Source: Gemmatimonadaceae bacterium
GTDB lineage: Bacteria > Gemmatimonadota > Gemmatimonadetes > Gemmatimonadales > Gemmatimonadaceae
DNA: 64,000 bases
Direction: 5' to 3'
Assembly (NCBI GenBank): GCA_025358925.1
Contig: JANYHT010000033.1
Span: forward strand, 141,571-205,570
The notes beneath the pieces were generated by a model that was not told where the DNA came from, did not search any database, and was given only the letters and a program-made list of their open reading frames with translations. The translations under genes and the position numbers were made by a program. The stretch's first letter is position 1; each line of letters opens with the position of its first letter. Below are positions 35,524 to 44,300 of this stretch, one piece after another.

Positions 35524-36267
35524 ATGCACCGTCGCACGTTTTTGCGCACCACCGTCGGCGCTGCCGCAAGTTTGGCGGTCGCGTCCTCGCTTACCGAACG
35601 CGCGCGTGCAGCAACTGCGCCGTTCGCACGTCCTCGGGTCTCCGAAGACGTCTTATCGCAACACTATCCGTTCGTGCTTCCGCCACTCGGCTACGCCAAT
35701 GACGCAGTTGAACCCGCCGTCGATGCGCAAACCATGAGCATTCATCACGACAAGCACCACGCGACATACGTGACGAACTTGAACAAAGCGCTTGAAACGC
35801 AGACGGCGTTGCAAGGCAAAACACTCCGTGAGTTGTTGACCGGACTGGCGACGCTGCCCGACGGCGTGCGAACAACAGTGCGCAACAACGGTGGTGGTCA
35901 CGCGAACCACGCGATGTTCTGGATGTTGTTAGCACCAGGCGGTGCGAAGACGCCGAGTGGTGCGCTTGCGTCAGCGATAGTGCGGGACTTTGGTTCGGTG
36001 ACCGCATGTCTGGCGGCGATGAAGACGGCCGGGTTGGGCCAGTTTGGTTCAGGATGGTCGTGGCTGATGCGTGACGGCGGCGGAAAGCTCACTGTGCGAG
36101 GCCTACCCAATCAAGATTCGCCGCTCACCGACGGAATGCGTCCGGTGGTCGGCATCGACGTGTGGGAGCATGCGTACTATCTCAAATATCAAAATCGTCG
36201 CACTGAGTATCTCGACGCCGTCCTCGCGACGGTGAATTGGGATGCGGCTGCGATTGCGTACGCGTGA
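35524..36267 (+). CDS. Tat-exported Fe/Mn superoxide dismutase
   Basis: This 247-residue enzyme converts superoxide to oxygen and hydrogen peroxide. The N-terminus HRRTFLRTTVGAAASLAVASS is a twin-arginine leader, so the protein should act in the periplasm or outside the cell, unlike the common cytoplasmic form. The dismutase core has ligands in SIHHDKHHATYV, NHAMFWMLL and DVWEHAYYLKYQNRR, all intact. The metal (Fe or Mn) cannot be decided by eye. The ATG at 35524 with GGAG eight bases upstream is preferred to a GTG at 35515. Its stop overlaps the GTG of an acetyltransferase. Confidence 0.92.
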   Translation: MHRRTFLRTTVGAAASLAVASSLTERARAATAPFARPRVSEDVLSQHYPFVLPPLGYANDAVEPAVDAQTMSIHHDKHHATYVTNLNKALETQTALQGKTLRELLTGLATLPDGVRTTVRNNGGGHANHAMFWMLLAPGGAKTPSGALASAIVRDFGSVTACLAAMKTAGLGQFGSGWSWLMRDGGGKLTVRGLPNQDSPLTDGMRPVVGIDVWEHAYYLKYQNRRTEYLDAVLATVNWDAAAIAYA

Positions 36268-36896
36268 CAGAAAACGTGGAACCACGTCGGCCGTTCACAC
36301 CGGTACCAGTGACGATCACCGGACAGCACGTGCGCCTCGAACCATTAGGCGTGGAGCATCACGCCGGACTCCTGGCGGCCGGAAATTTTGCAGAACTCTG
36401 GCTGACGACGGTACAACCAGCGCTCGATTCCGCTCGCGCGGTCGCCGCGTACCTCGACGCAGCGGCGCGCTCGACCGCCGACGGCTCCGAAGTGCCGTTT
36501 GCCATTATCGAAACGCGTTCGAATACATTGGTGGGGTGTACGCGCTGGATGGACATCGCCCGCGCGCACGGTCGCTTAGAAATTGGCGGCACGTGGATTA
36601 CCCCATCGCATCAACGCACTGTGGTAAACACCGAAGCCAAGTACTTACAACTCTCGCATCTCTTCGACACACTGGGCGCGCTTCGGGTGCAGCTGAAGAC
36701 CGATGCACGCAACACACAGTCGCAGCGCGCGATGGAGCGCATCGGTGCGGTGCGTGAGGGCGTATTGCGCCGACACATGATCGTGCGAGACGGCTACGTG
36801 CGAGATTCGGTATACTACGGCATTACCGACGAGGATTGGCCGTACGTGCGACGAGTGTTGGAAATGAAAATGTTGAACGTTGTCCTGTCCCGGTAG
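36264..36896 (+). CDS. GNAT acetyltransferase (RimJ/RimL-like)
   Basis: This 210-residue protein is a GNAT-fold acetyltransferase like RimJ/RimL, which acetylate protein N-termini or small amines. Features are VRLEPLGVEHHAGLL at the start, EIGGTWITPSHQRTVVNTEAKYLQLSHLF (acetyl-CoA region) and RVQLKTDARNTQSQRAMERIGAVREGVLRRH, the classic final signature. The start GTG at 36264 overlaps the dismutase stop (GTGA). Its substrate is unknown and the coupling to the dismutase may be incidental. Confidence 0.88.
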   Translation: MTENVEPRRPFTPVPVTITGQHVRLEPLGVEHHAGLLAAGNFAELWLTTVQPALDSARAVAAYLDAAARSTADGSEVPFAIIETRSNTLVGCTRWMDIARAHGRLEIGGTWITPSHQRTVVNTEAKYLQLSHLFDTLGALRVQLKTDARNTQSQRAMERIGAVREGVLRRHMIVRDGYVRDSVYYGITDEDWPYVRRVLEMKMLNVVLSR

Positions 36897-36929
36897 ATTG
36901 TCCAATTTCAGTTTGGACGCCAAGCGGTG

Positions 36930-36945
36930 TGGCACGACATGTGCA
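36930..36945 (+). promoter_or_regulatory. Candidate sigma-54 promoter
   Basis: TGGCACG-ACAT-GTGCA matches the sigma-54 consensus TGGCACG-N4-TTGCA with one mismatch, and the essential GG and GC doublets have the required spacing. It points at the DUF3185, histidine-phosphatase and P-type ATPase genes, with a start site expected near 36956. No enhancer-binding regulator is adjacent. Confidence 0.4.
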
Positions 36946-37037
36946 CCGAATTCAGACCAGCTTGTCTTTGAGCCGATGCCCATTGTCATTTGGGTATCCA
37001 CCGTTGATTCACAACCTGTTCTTACCATAGAGGCGTT

Positions 37038-37256
37038 ATGCGCGGCATGTTGATCGCAGGAATCGTGATTCTGTTGGCCGGGGCCTTTGTGCTGTTTCGT
37101 GGGTTCTCGTTTACAAAGGACAAGACGGTGCTCGACATGGGTCCGCTCAAGGCGTCGGTCACTGAAGAGCGCGCGGTACCGACGTGGGTTGGCGGTGCTG
37201 GTGTCGCCATTGGCTTGGTCCTCATCGGTGTGGGCGCGACCAAATCTCGCGGCTAA
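37038..37256 (+). CDS. DUF3185-like two-helix membrane protein
   Basis: This 72-residue protein has two membrane segments (residues about 3-22 and 50-67) joined by a short loop containing FTKDKTVLDMGPLKASVTEE, a pattern of DUF3185 proteins of unknown function. It is preceded by the candidate sigma-54 promoter and followed after 28 bases by the histidine-phosphatase gene. Confidence 0.7.
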   Translation: MRGMLIAGIVILLAGAFVLFRGFSFTKDKTVLDMGPLKASVTEERAVPTWVGGAGVAIGLVLIGVGATKSRG

Positions 37257-37284
37257 TCTCGGTCCACGGGTAGCGGATGCGTAA

Positions 37285-37920
37285 ATGAAACGATTACCAG
37301 AGAAGACGAACTTGAGTCTGAGATCGCTCGTGTGGCGGTCAAGGATTTTATTTTTCACTGCGGCGCCATTCTTACTACTTGGCGTATCACGCGCGGTGTC
37401 TGCACAGGGTGGACCATCGTTGGTCGTGTTGGTGCGGCACGCGGAGAAGGCGGCGCAACCAGCGGCAGATCCACCGCTGACCGACGCCGGTACTGCGCGC
37501 GCGCTCGCGCTGGCGGATGCGGTCGCGCACTCCGCGCCAACGGCGATTATTGTCACCGCAACGAAACGCACTGCAGACACGGCAATCCCGAGCGCGACAA
37601 AATTTGGTGTGACGCCACTTGTAATTTCACTCGCGGGCGGTGGTGCCACGCACATCACGGCTGTCGCGGAGGCCGTCCGCCAACAGCGCGGCGTTGTACT
37701 GGTGATCGGACACAGCAACACGATACCAGCCGTGATAAAGGCGTTGGGAGGACCAACGTTGCCGGACATTTGCGACAATACTTACAATCTGCTTTTTATC
37801 TTGCAGCCAGCGAGAGATGGACATCCTGCGGCGTTGATCGTAAGTCAGTATGGGGCGGAGCACACTGTACCAAGTAGCAATACACCCATGAACGCTTGCA
37901 CGTCGGCTATCGCCAAGTGA
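37285..37920 (+). CDS. Exported histidine phosphatase family protein
   Basis: This 211-residue protein has a signal peptide (cleavage near AVSAQ) and the catalytic RHAEK motif near residue 52, with the second histidine in VIGHSNTIPAVI, as in branch 1/SixA-like histidine phosphatases. DPPLTDAGTARALALAD is also standard. It is shorter than phytase-type members. The substrate is unknown. Its stop overlaps the GTG start of the P-type ATPase, so the two are coupled. Confidence 0.88.
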   Translation: MKRLPEKTNLSLRSLVWRSRILFFTAAPFLLLGVSRAVSAQGGPSLVVLVRHAEKAAQPAADPPLTDAGTARALALADAVAHSAPTAIIVTATKRTADTAIPSATKFGVTPLVISLAGGGATHITAVAEAVRQQRGVVLVIGHSNTIPAVIKALGGPTLPDICDNTYNLLFILQPARDGHPAALIVSQYGAEHTVPSSNTPMNACTSAIAK

Positions 37921-39803
37921 CGACAACTCGGCCGTCGACGGAGACTACGCCATTGATGACGGCCGAGCGTTGGGTGGAGGTCGCTCGGATCGTTGGTGTT
38001 GGTGTTGTTGTGGGACTGTATCGCTTTGACGTAGTACCGTTGCCTGTGCTGCTCGCGGGTGTGGCCGTCGGTCTGTATCCGCTTGCCAAAATTGGCCTGC
38101 TGGATCTCATTCGCGAGCGCAAAATCGGCACGGAAGTTTTTGTGACCATCGCGACGTTGATTGCTATGCTTGGACGTGAGTACATCGCCGGCGCGGTGTT
38201 GATGGTCATCATTCTCATTGCGGAGTTTATCGCCGCGCTGAACACGGATCGTGCGCGCGCGTCTATCAAGGCACTCATCGGCAGCGTGCCACAAACCGCG
38301 CTTGTTCGTCGCGACGGTGCCGACGTGATGTTGCCACTCGCTGACGTTCGTGTTGCCGACATCGTCATCGTTCGCGCCGGCGAAAAGATTCCCGTTGACG
38401 GCATCGTGCGGGCGGGGGAAGCGTCAGTCAACCAAGCGCCGATCACCGGCGAGAGCATTCCGCAAGAAAAAGGCGCGGGCGCGACGGTCTTTGCGGGAAC
38501 GGTCGTCGAGTTAGGCGCGCTGGACATTGAAACGCAGAAGGTAGGCGGCGACACGATGTTCGCGCGCATCGTTGCGCTTGTCGAGACGGCGGAAGATTCC
38601 CAAGCGCCAGTGCAAAAACTTGCCGATCGTGTCGCTGCGTGGCTCATTCCTGTCGTCTTGGTATTCTTGTTGGGCGTTTGGTATTTCACGCGTGATCTTC
38701 GTATGGTGATCACGCTTTTGATTTTTACGTCGCCGGCCGAACTTGGACTCGCAACACCGTTGGTGATGATTGCGGCGATTGCGCGCGCTGCTCGCGCGGG
38801 TATTCTGGTGAAAGGCGGCATTTATCTCGAGCAACTGGCGAAAGTCCGCATACTCGCCTTCGACAAGACCGGCACGCTCACGATGGGCAGACCGGCCGTT
38901 GTGCGCATTGAACGTTTCGGCGATACCAGCGAGAATGAGCTGCTGCGTTTTGCGGCGGCGGCGGAGCGACGGTCGAGTCATCCGCTGGCAAAAGCGGTGG
39001 TGGAGCGAGCGACAGCGGCCAATGTTGACGTGCCTGAGCCATCCACGTTTGAAGTCATTCGTGGTCGCGGCATACGTGCCGTCGTGGACGGTCACGTTAT
39101 TCTGGCTGGTAACGCCGCGTATCTCACGGAGAGTGGAATTGCGCTTGCGTCGCGAGACGGCACAGATGATTTGACGGTGGTGTATATCGCCGCCGATCAG
39201 CGCGCGATTGGTGTGCTGCACTTGGCCGACCCCGTGCGCCCTGATGCGAAAGCGGCACTCGCGCGACTCAAGGCGAGTGGCATTCATCGCATCGTCATGC
39301 TGACGGGCGACAATGCAGCGACGGCGCGACGCGTTGGTGCAGAGTTAGGTGTCGACGAGATTATGGCGGACCTCCTTCCTGATGCGAAGGTCGACGCCAT
39401 CAAGCGATTGCAAGCAGGAGGACACCTAGTGGCGATGATTGGCGACGGCATCAACGATGCGCCGGCGTTGGCGCAGGCGGACGTTGGTATCGCGATGGGA
39501 GTGGCCGGTACACAGGCAGCGATCGAAGCTGCGGATGTTGCGCTGATGACGGATGATATCAGCAAAATTGCGGATGCTCGCGAAATTGCGCGACGCGCCT
39601 ATCGCACCATTCAACAAAATCTGTACGTGGGTGTTGGCGTTGTGCACGTGCTTGGGATTGTTGCTGCGTTGCTCCGATTTATCGGCCCAGTACAGGCAGC
39701 GATGATTCATCTCGGGCCCGACGTCTTGGTTTTTCTAAACTCGGTACGACTCATTCGGATGCGCTTGAAGAGCGAAGGCGCGAGCGGGGTGAGTATGCCG
39801 TGA
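37917..39803 (+). CDS. P1B-like P-type ATPase with SPA metal-site motif
   Basis: This 628-residue ATPase has the heavy-metal (P1B) architecture with no HMA domain. It has early helices, ITGESIPQ, the phosphorylation site [29 protein letters not shown] and GDGINDAPALAQADVGIAMG. At the place of the CPC/SPC metal site, residues 272-274 read SPA (FTSPAELGLATPL), with no cysteine or histidine. It cannot bind metal in the usual way, so its ion is uncertain. The GTG at 37917 overlaps the previous stop; an ATG at 37956 is an alternative. The next gene overlaps its end by four bases. Confidence 0.9.
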   Translation: MTTTRPSTETTPLMTAERWVEVARIVGVGVVVGLYRFDVVPLPVLLAGVAVGLYPLAKIGLLDLIRERKIGTEVFVTIATLIAMLGREYIAGAVLMVIILIAEFIAALNTDRARASIKALIGSVPQTALVRRDGADVMLPLADVRVADIVIVRAGEKIPVDGIVRAGEASVNQAPITGESIPQEKGAGATVFAGTVVELGALDIETQKVGGDTMFARIVALVETAEDSQAPVQKLADRVAAWLIPVVLVFLLGVWYFTRDLRMVITLLIFTSPAELGLATPLVMIAAIARAARAGILVKGGIYLEQLAKVRILAFDKTGTLTMGRPAVVRIERFGDTSENELLRFAAAAERRSSHPLAKAVVERATAANVDVPEPSTFEVIRGRGIRAVVDGHVILAGNAAYLTESGIALASRDGTDDLTVVYIAADQRAIGVLHLADPVRPDAKAALARLKASGIHRIVMLTGDNAATARRVGAELGVDEIMADLLPDAKVDAIKRLQAGGHLVAMIGDGINDAPALAQADVGIAMGVAGTQAAIEAADVALMTDDISKIADAREIARRAYRTIQQNLYVGVGVVHVLGIVAALLRFIGPVQAAMIHLGPDVLVFLNSVRLIRMRLKSEGASGVSMP

Positions 39804-40564
39804 GCGAACCAAAGTTTTCTGATCACTTTTCTGCAGTAGCGACGGGATACTCGACATTTCGACCGTCGTATCCGTCGGCCTTATTTGCTGCGCTGGCGGA
39901 CGCCGCGCCGTCGCGCGCACTCGCGTGGGATTGCGGCTGTGGCACCGGCCAAGCCAGTGTTGCGCTGGGTTCATATTTCGAGCAGGTCGTCGCAACCGAC
40001 GCAAGCGCTGCGCAGATTGCGCACGCGACACCGGATGCCCGTGTGACCTACGGTGTTGCGCCGGCCGAGCAGAGTGATCTCGCGAATGCGAGCGTGGCGC
40101 TTATTACGGTGGCGCAAGCGCTGCACTGGTTTGACGTGGATGCATTTCACGTGGAAGCGTCGCGTGTGCTTATGCCGAATGGTGTTATCGCCGAATGGAG
40201 TTATGCGTTACTCGAATTTCCGTTGGTGCCGGTGCTGACGCAGTTGATGAACGACTTCGATCGCACGATGGGCGAGTGGTGGCCCAAAGAGCGCGCGTTT
40301 GTTGATCGGCACTATCGTGATCTTGCCTTTCCGTTTGCGGTAATTGATATCGGCACGTTCGCGATGAACGCAGCGTGGTCGGTCGAACAACTGCTTGGGT
40401 ATGTTGAGACGTGGTCGGCCGTGTCGCGCTGTCGTGCATCGACGGGGCACGATCCGTTGGTCGCATTGACGGCGGCGCTGCGCGAGACGTGGGGAGAGCA
40501 AACAACGCAGCAGCTGGTGTGGCCGCTGACATTGCGTGTGGGGCGCCTGATAACGACTGTGTAA
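39800..40564 (+). CDS. Class I SAM-dependent methyltransferase
   Basis: This 254-residue protein has the Rossmann SAM site WDCGCGTGQASVAL near residue 48, an acidic ribose-binding end (VVATDASAAQI) and a post-I motif (ITVAQALHWFDVDAF) typical of Methyltransf_11 enzymes such as UbiE/Trans-aconitate type. The substrate is unknown. It begins with GTG in the four-base overlap with the ATPase and ends just before a coding remnant. Confidence 0.9.
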   Translation: MSEPKFSDHFSAVATGYSTFRPSYPSALFAALADAAPSRALAWDCGCGTGQASVALGSYFEQVVATDASAAQIAHATPDARVTYGVAPAEQSDLANASVALITVAQALHWFDVDAFHVEASRVLMPNGVIAEWSYALLEFPLVPVLTQLMNDFDRTMGEWWPKERAFVDRHYRDLAFPFAVIDIGTFAMNAAWSVEQLLGYVETWSAVSRCRASTGHDPLVALTAALRETWGEQTTQQLVWPLTLRVGRLITTV

Positions 40565-40569
40565 CGCCT

Positions 40570-40671
40570 TGGTATACGCGGTTCATAGAGCGATGGAGAT
40601 ACGCTGATGCCGAGTTGCAACCCACAGCGGAGCGCGTGAAAGCGTCACTGGCGAATCCGGGCACATCCTGA
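40570..40671 (+). pseudogene. Remnant of a TPR/kinase C-terminal tail
   Basis: Directly after the methyltransferase stop, 33 codons in one frame read WYTRFIERWRYADAEL then QPTAERVKASLANPG and a stop. The pattern F-x-x-x-W-x-x-A-D-x-E-L-Q-P is the usual end of large serine/threonine-kinase or TPR-repeat proteins in Gemmatimonadota-like genomes. The rest of such a gene is absent, so this looks like the tail left by a deletion. The identification is by eye from a short sequence. Confidence 0.35.
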
Positions 40672-40693
40672 CGCGTGGTGTCTCACGTTTCAA

Positions 40694-40715
40694 ATCCTTG
40701 CGCGTTGCCAAGGAT
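40694..40715. other. Intergenic stem-loop
   Basis: ATCCTTG (40694-40700) and CAAGGAT (40709-40715) form a perfect 7-bp stem with an 8-base loop. There is no T-run after it, so it is not a standard terminator; it may be an operator or a leftover repeat upstream of the DinB gene. Confidence 0.3.
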
Positions 40716-40791
40716 GGTCGTATGATTTCAAATCACCCGAACAAAAGCCAAAGCTGTTGCTGCACTAACTTTCCCCACCCTCGAGACCTCG

Positions 40792-41274
40792 ATGTCCACC
40801 ACAGAAGCGCCCACACTTGTCATTTCGCCGTCGCAGTTCCTCGCGCACTGGCAGGCCCACCGTCGGTTAACGCGTCGCGCGATCGTCGCCTTTCCTGACG
40901 ATCAGCTCTTCACCTTTTCGGTGAGTGGGATGCGCACGTTTGGCGCACTCGCGAATGAAATGTTAGGCATGGCCGTGTCCACCGTGAACGGTGTGATCAC
41001 CAACAAATGGGATAGCTATGTGCCGTCGGCTGCTACAACCAAGGACGAGGTCCTCACGCAATGGGATGAAAGTACGCGACAACTCGACATACTCTTTCCG
41101 CAAATTCCCGCCGCTCGTTTTCAGGAAACGATGACCGCGTTTGGTCAGTGGACGATGCCGGGCTACGACCTACTGCTCTATATCGTGGATAACGAAATCC
41201 ATCATCGTGGGCAGGGATATGTGTATTTGCGTGCGCTCGGCATCGAGCCGCCGCCGTTCTACGACCGGAGCTGA
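40792..41274 (+). CDS. DinB family protein
   Basis: This 160-residue protein matches the DinB/DUF664 four-helix fold: HWQAHRRLTRRAI at the start, an internal histidine-poor second helix, and IVDNEIHHRGQGYVYLRALG near the end with the metal-binding histidines. DinB-fold proteins include thiol-dependent transferases and damage-induced proteins; the activity is unknown. It stands alone with about 120 bases before a convergent gene. Confidence 0.82.
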   Translation: MSTTEAPTLVISPSQFLAHWQAHRRLTRRAIVAFPDDQLFTFSVSGMRTFGALANEMLGMAVSTVNGVITNKWDSYVPSAATTKDEVLTQWDESTRQLDILFPQIPAARFQETMTAFGQWTMPGYDLLLYIVDNEIHHRGQGYVYLRALGIEPPPFYDRS

Positions 41275-41386
41275 CACGGTCGCTAGAACGGGTAGTTCGC
41301 CTTCGAATTGACAGAGGCGTCTAACGCAGCATTCGCGTGTTCTCAAATCCAGTAACGGCAGCTGGCGTCATGCGCTTGGAAACACA

Positions 41387-44300
41387 CTACCGCATCCCCG
41401 CCCCCGCCACCGGCACCGCGTACGACCACGGCTGTTTCGGTAACGCACGTTTTCGCGGATACACTTCATCCAACGTATTCGCGTCGTACAAACGGCCGTT
41501 CACCATCACCATGCTCACCGTGTTGGTGTTGCGAATGTTGTCGAGCGGGTTTTTGTCGAGCACAATGATGTCCGCAAACTTACCCGCTTCGAGCGACCCA
41601 ACTTCGGTGCCAAGTCCGATGGCTTCGGCGCCAACGATGGTGGCGGAACGCAACACGTCGTGCTGTGAGAGCCCGCCGGATTGCAGCAACCACATCTCCC
41701 AGTGCATGCCGAGTCCTTGCAACTGGCCGTGACTGCCGACGCCGATTTTCCCGCCGGCTTCGACAGTGTTTTTTACGTCGATCGCGTGTTGCCACATCGC
41801 ATACTCTTCCTTCACGGCGAAACCGGCCGGGCCAGGTGCGTTGCCAGCGCCGCGCCGCCGAATTTTGGTGTCGAAGTCAACGGGGTGTGTGAAGTGACGC
41901 AGTTTTGCATCGTCCATGAGATTTTCTGATTGGTAGAACCAGCCTTCACCAAAAGGTCCACCATACTCCACGATGAGCGTGGGTGAATTTGTCACCCCTG
42001 TTTCTTTGTACCACTGAAACACATCGTTGTACTTCGGTGTGATCGGCAACGTGTGCTCGATGCCCGGATATCCATCGATGCCGTGCGTGAGATTGAGTTT
42101 CATATCCAAGCCACCTTCCGTGGTTGGCATGATGCTCAGCTCCTTCGCCGCCATAATGATCCATTGCCGCTGCTGACGATTACCACTCATGTACATCTTG
42201 AGTGTTTTCGTATCGTAATACGTCGCGTAGCGGGCCAAGATTTCACGCGCATGCGCTAAGTCGCGCACGGGCTCCGATGAAAAAACACCAGGGCCAGTGG
42301 TGTAAATGCGAGGGCCAATCATGTCACCCATCTCGACATGATCGGTATACGAGAGAAAATCGGTGGTCGACGTTTGCGGGTCACGCGTGGTTGTCGTGCC
42401 ATACGCGAGCGTCGCGAGATACTGCCACGTTTGCGTGTTGTGGATTTGTGGGGTGAGCCACTGCGGGTGATAGTGCGTGTCGACAAAGCCCGGCATAATG
42501 GTCTTTCCGGTAATGTCAAAAATTTGTGCGCCGTCGGGAATGGTCACGGTACCGCGTGCACCAACCGCCACGATGCGACTATCACGCACCACGACGTCGG
42601 CGTTCTCAATAATTTCTTTGCCCTTCATCGTGAGGGCACGTCCGCCGCGAAACACGGCCACGCCTTTCGGCAAATCGCGGTTTGCATTCAACGCGATACG
42701 CACTTCGGCCGGCTTGTATCCCACCGTCTTCGTGGTGGTGTCTGCTTTCGCAATTGAATCCGAGCGCGTGATGCTGTCCTTCACGGACTTCGTGGTGTCA
42801 GCGCGCAACAACGCTTTGGCTTTGCCATCAACCTTGAGCGAGTCGTCGACGATCTTTGCTTTGTCGAGATCGTACGTCCACATCGCGTTGCCCAACGCCC
42901 ACATGATTTTGCGAGCGTCATTCGTCCACGTCGGAAATTCTCCACCAATCGTGTTGAGCTTCTTCACGGGAACAGACGCTGCTGCAGGGGCGGCAACATT
43001 CACCGTTGGCGCCGTGCTACCAATTTGCGCGACAGTAATGGTGTACAAATCCATGCCCACCATGGCGAGCGCTTGATCGCCCTTCGGTGCCATCAACACG
43101 AGTCCTGCTGGTGGAGCTTGCGGCGGCGTGGGCTCAAGATCGTGGCCCAAGTGCGTGCCAAATCCGAGTCCTGCAAAACTGTTTCCGCCACCTATTTCGG
43201 CGCCAATCGGACGCGCGCCGCGGCCGCCGATGTATTGCAGCGCACCACGCGCGATGAGTGCCGCGTCGAGTCCAATTGGCGCGTCGCTGTCACCGTCCGA
43301 ACCATTCGCGCCCGGAGGCAGCGGACCGGTGACGCGCAAATGTGTTTTCAAGTCGGTGCCATCCCAACGAAACGACTGCAGTCCTGCTCCGCCGTACGCG
43401 AAGATGCGCGTCGTGTCCTGCGTGAAGTGTGGTGAGCCCATGCCACCAGTTGGCATAATCGCGGTGACGTTACCGCCGTTCGCATTCACCCACACAAACT
43501 CCGCAGCAGCAGGACCAAAGAATGCCGCGCCCGCCTCCTGCATCTCACGGGCGGCCGCACGCAACGCGACAATACGATTCGTAGCCGACCACGCGAGATC
43601 GGTATACAGTCCACCGCTCGCAAGCGTACGCGTGCTCCAATTGCCTTTTGCGTCTTGCGTTGCGCGCGTGATACTGCCGCCGCGCGCGTCATGCCACGTC
43701 ACGTAGGCGAGCGATTTACCATCCGGCGACCACACCGGATTGAACTCGCCGATGTCCGTCGTCGACACGCGCTTGGGCGTGCCGTTCGGCAAGGTCATCA
43801 CGTGAATGCGACCGAGCGACGAGAACGCAACGAGTTTACCATCGGGCGAAGGTGCAATGTCGCGGATCTGTCGTGCCTTGAACGTGGACGCGGTATCAAT
43901 CTTGTATGCGAACTTCACTTCGGGACCCATCTCCAACTTCACTTCTGCTTCGAATGGAATTTTTACAGGCGCCGTTTTGTCGACAGGCACGCGCCAAAAT
44001 TCGCCACCATACGTCACCACAATGGCTTTCGAATCGGGCGTGAACGAATAGCCCGGATACGCGTCCATTGACGCTCGCGATTCCATGTCATCGCGCTGCA
44101 CGGGGAACGCAAGCCAGTCTTCTTGCTGTGTCTCGAGATCACGAATACGCAAACCAGTCTTCGTCTCGAAGCGCGTGCCATACACAAGATATTTTCCGTC
44201 AGGCGACAACGCTGGACGAAAACCGGATCCGAAGCGTGTGGACATCTGCGACGCGCGACCCGATTCCTTGTCCCACACATAAAGTTGGTACTGCGCGCCG

